A DNA stretch of 64,000 bases from Rubripirellula amarantea (GTDB lineage Bacteria > Planctomycetota > Planctomycetia > Pirellulales > Pirellulaceae). Numbering within the stretch: the first letter of the stretch is position 1; every line of letters begins with the position of its first letter. The position numbers and the translations under genes are program-made. The notes under the pieces were generated by a model. That model saw nothing but the letters and a program-made list of their open reading frames with translations, was not told where the DNA came from and did not search any database. Location: positions 1 to 64,000 of the forward strand of contig NZ_SJPI01000002.1 of assembly GCF_007859865.1 (NCBI RefSeq). Reading direction: 5' to 3'. Of this stretch, positions 63,133 to 64,000 are shown one piece after another.

Positions 63133-63579
63133 TCGCATGATCAGCGATGCGGGCAAAGAGTTGGCTTTGCGATGCGGTGACGGGGGTTGAAGGGTTCCGT
63201 TAGATGAATGCTCGTTGCTCGTTGCGATGTGGCTGGTGTGGAGCTTTGGTCGCTCGGCGAATCTTGTTGTCGCCCGCCTGATCTATGAGAACAAGTTGTG
63301 CGAAAAGGCGGTCGCGGCACCTCCGTTTGAAGGTCCGACGAGATACCGTACACTTTTCGAGGGAACGATGGGGCGAAGGTTGTGACTGTGGCGATGGTGT
63401 GCCTGGGCAAACTTTCATGAACGTCATTGGAGATGAAGTTCATGAGTCGCGGGTTGGCACTCGGTTCGTTTCGCGCTGAATCGTTTAGCGCTGAGTCGTT
63501 TGGCGCTGAGTCGATTCTTCTCAGCGGCACCGCTTGGGCAACTTAGGTCAATTATTAAAACATTTACAAGGGAAGCACT
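63133..63579. other. Intergenic region with 15-bp tandem repeat
   Basis: 447 bp between the M56 gene and the FMN reductase gene. No gene with recognisable features. It holds the 15-bp repeat at 63473-63517; the reductase promoter should be near the right end. Confidence 0.5.
63473..63517 (+). repeat. Three tandem 15-bp repeats
   Basis: Units GCGCTGAATCGTTTA, GCGCTGAGTCGTTTG and GCGCTGAGTCGATTC in direct contact. Same period as the repeats at 28036 and 51127, but with a different unit sequence. Confidence 0.85.
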
Positions 63580-64000
63580 ATGTCACGGATCATCGCATTT
63601 GCAGGAAGTACCCGGGTTGGCTCCTATAACAAGATGCTTTTGCGAGCAGCGGTGGAGAATGCGCGACGCGCCGGTGGTGAGGTCACTCACGTTGATCTTC
63701 GTGACTATCCAATGCCACTTTACGATGGTGATCTTGAAGAATCGGAAGGCCAACCGCCGCACGCGACCGAGTTGTACGAGATGATGAAGGAGCATCAGGG
63801 GCTGTTGTTGGCGTGTCCGGAATACAACAGTTCGATCACGGGTGTTTTGAAAAACACGATTGATTGGGTGTCACGACCGCGTGACGGCGACCCACCGATG
63901 GCTGCGTTCGCGGGGAAGACTGCCGCTCTGATGAGTGCTTCGCCCGGTGCCCTGGGCGGACTTCGAGGCCTAGTGCATGTCCGTGCCATTCTGGGAAATA
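63580..64000 (+). CDS. NAD(P)H-dependent FMN reductase (partial, 3' end outside window)
   Basis: 140 residues seen. Flavodoxin-like fold: FAGSTRVGSYNKMLLRAA (FMN phosphate loop GSTRxxSxN), then PEYNSSITGVLKNTIDWVS. A GGAAG at 63571-63575 sits 4 bp upstream of the ATG. The family reduces FMN/FAD or quinones with NAD(P)H; ArsH belongs to the same superfamily, so a role with the ars genes is possible but not shown. Confidence 0.88.
   Translation, partial: MSRIIAFAGSTRVGSYNKMLLRAAVENARRAGGEVTHVDLRDYPMPLYDGDLEESEGQPPHATELYEMMKEHQGLLLACPEYNSSITGVLKNTIDWVSRPRDGDPPMAAFAGKTAALMSASPGALGGLRGLVHVRAILGN

Overview
The window looks like a chromosomal segment of a marine planctomycete, most like Rhodopirellula and relatives (Pirellulaceae). 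The evidence is a giant adhesin-like gene with an LEPR-type N-terminal motif, a PEP-CTERM tail, few Shine-Dalgarno sites, a RAYT transposase, many short secreted proteins and BlaI/M56-type regulation. The assignment is by gene content and style only.

Positions 1-25830 (minus strand) are one uninterrupted reading frame of 8610 codons that is still open at the left edge. It encodes a giant surface or secreted protein: LEPR-like leader, DUF4347, five LamG domains, three parallel beta-helices, three C-type-lectin-like domains, RTX repeats, fourteen ~55-residue repeats that would suit two beta-propellers, several jelly-roll modules, an autotransporter-like beta-helix, and many cadherin-like and VCBS repeats. 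Many binding modules sit inside a cadherin-like or RTX domain rather than between domains. Divergent from it (26167-32978, plus) is a four-gene operon: a TolC-type outer-membrane protein, two HlyD-type adaptors, and a fusion of a PqqD-like domain, an M50 membrane protease and a HlyD-like part. It has no ABC ATPase. I propose it processes and exports the giant protein; this is the most interesting candidate system here.

Positions 33032-40660 hold housekeeping genes: ligA, a HAD hydrolase, a small lipoprotein, a small secreted protein, a glycerate 2-kinase and a Ski2-like helicase. Positions 40926-45315 hold two rhomboids flanking a VIT-vWA protein whose C-terminus is eight glycines, a hydrophobic segment and a basic end. 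The second rhomboid resembles rhombosortase, so this may be a sorting enzyme with its substrate.

Positions 45358-48459 are a 3-kb island in a tRNA-Val(CAC) gene, bounded by a perfect 44-bp repeat of the tRNA 3' half. It carries an integrase remnant cut by a RAYT element with near-identical inverted ends, and a HEPN protein with a zinc ribbon. Just beyond lie the 3' ends of a PEP-CTERM gene and a pirin gene.

Positions 49344-58291 are arsenic resistance in two transcription units: acr3 plus a small Cys protein, preceded by a decayed arsR; and arsR-arsD-arsA-arsC. Four copies of a 25-bp dyad, which I read as ArsR operators, tie them together. Between them are a quinone oxidoreductase, a GH5 glycosidase and a thioredoxin-like protein. 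Positions 58549-63132 hold a blaI-like repressor and a BlaR1-like M56 protein whose sensor is replaced by carboxypeptidase-regulatory-like domains and a thioredoxin-like CAPC domain. The right edge cuts an NAD(P)H-dependent FMN reductase gene.
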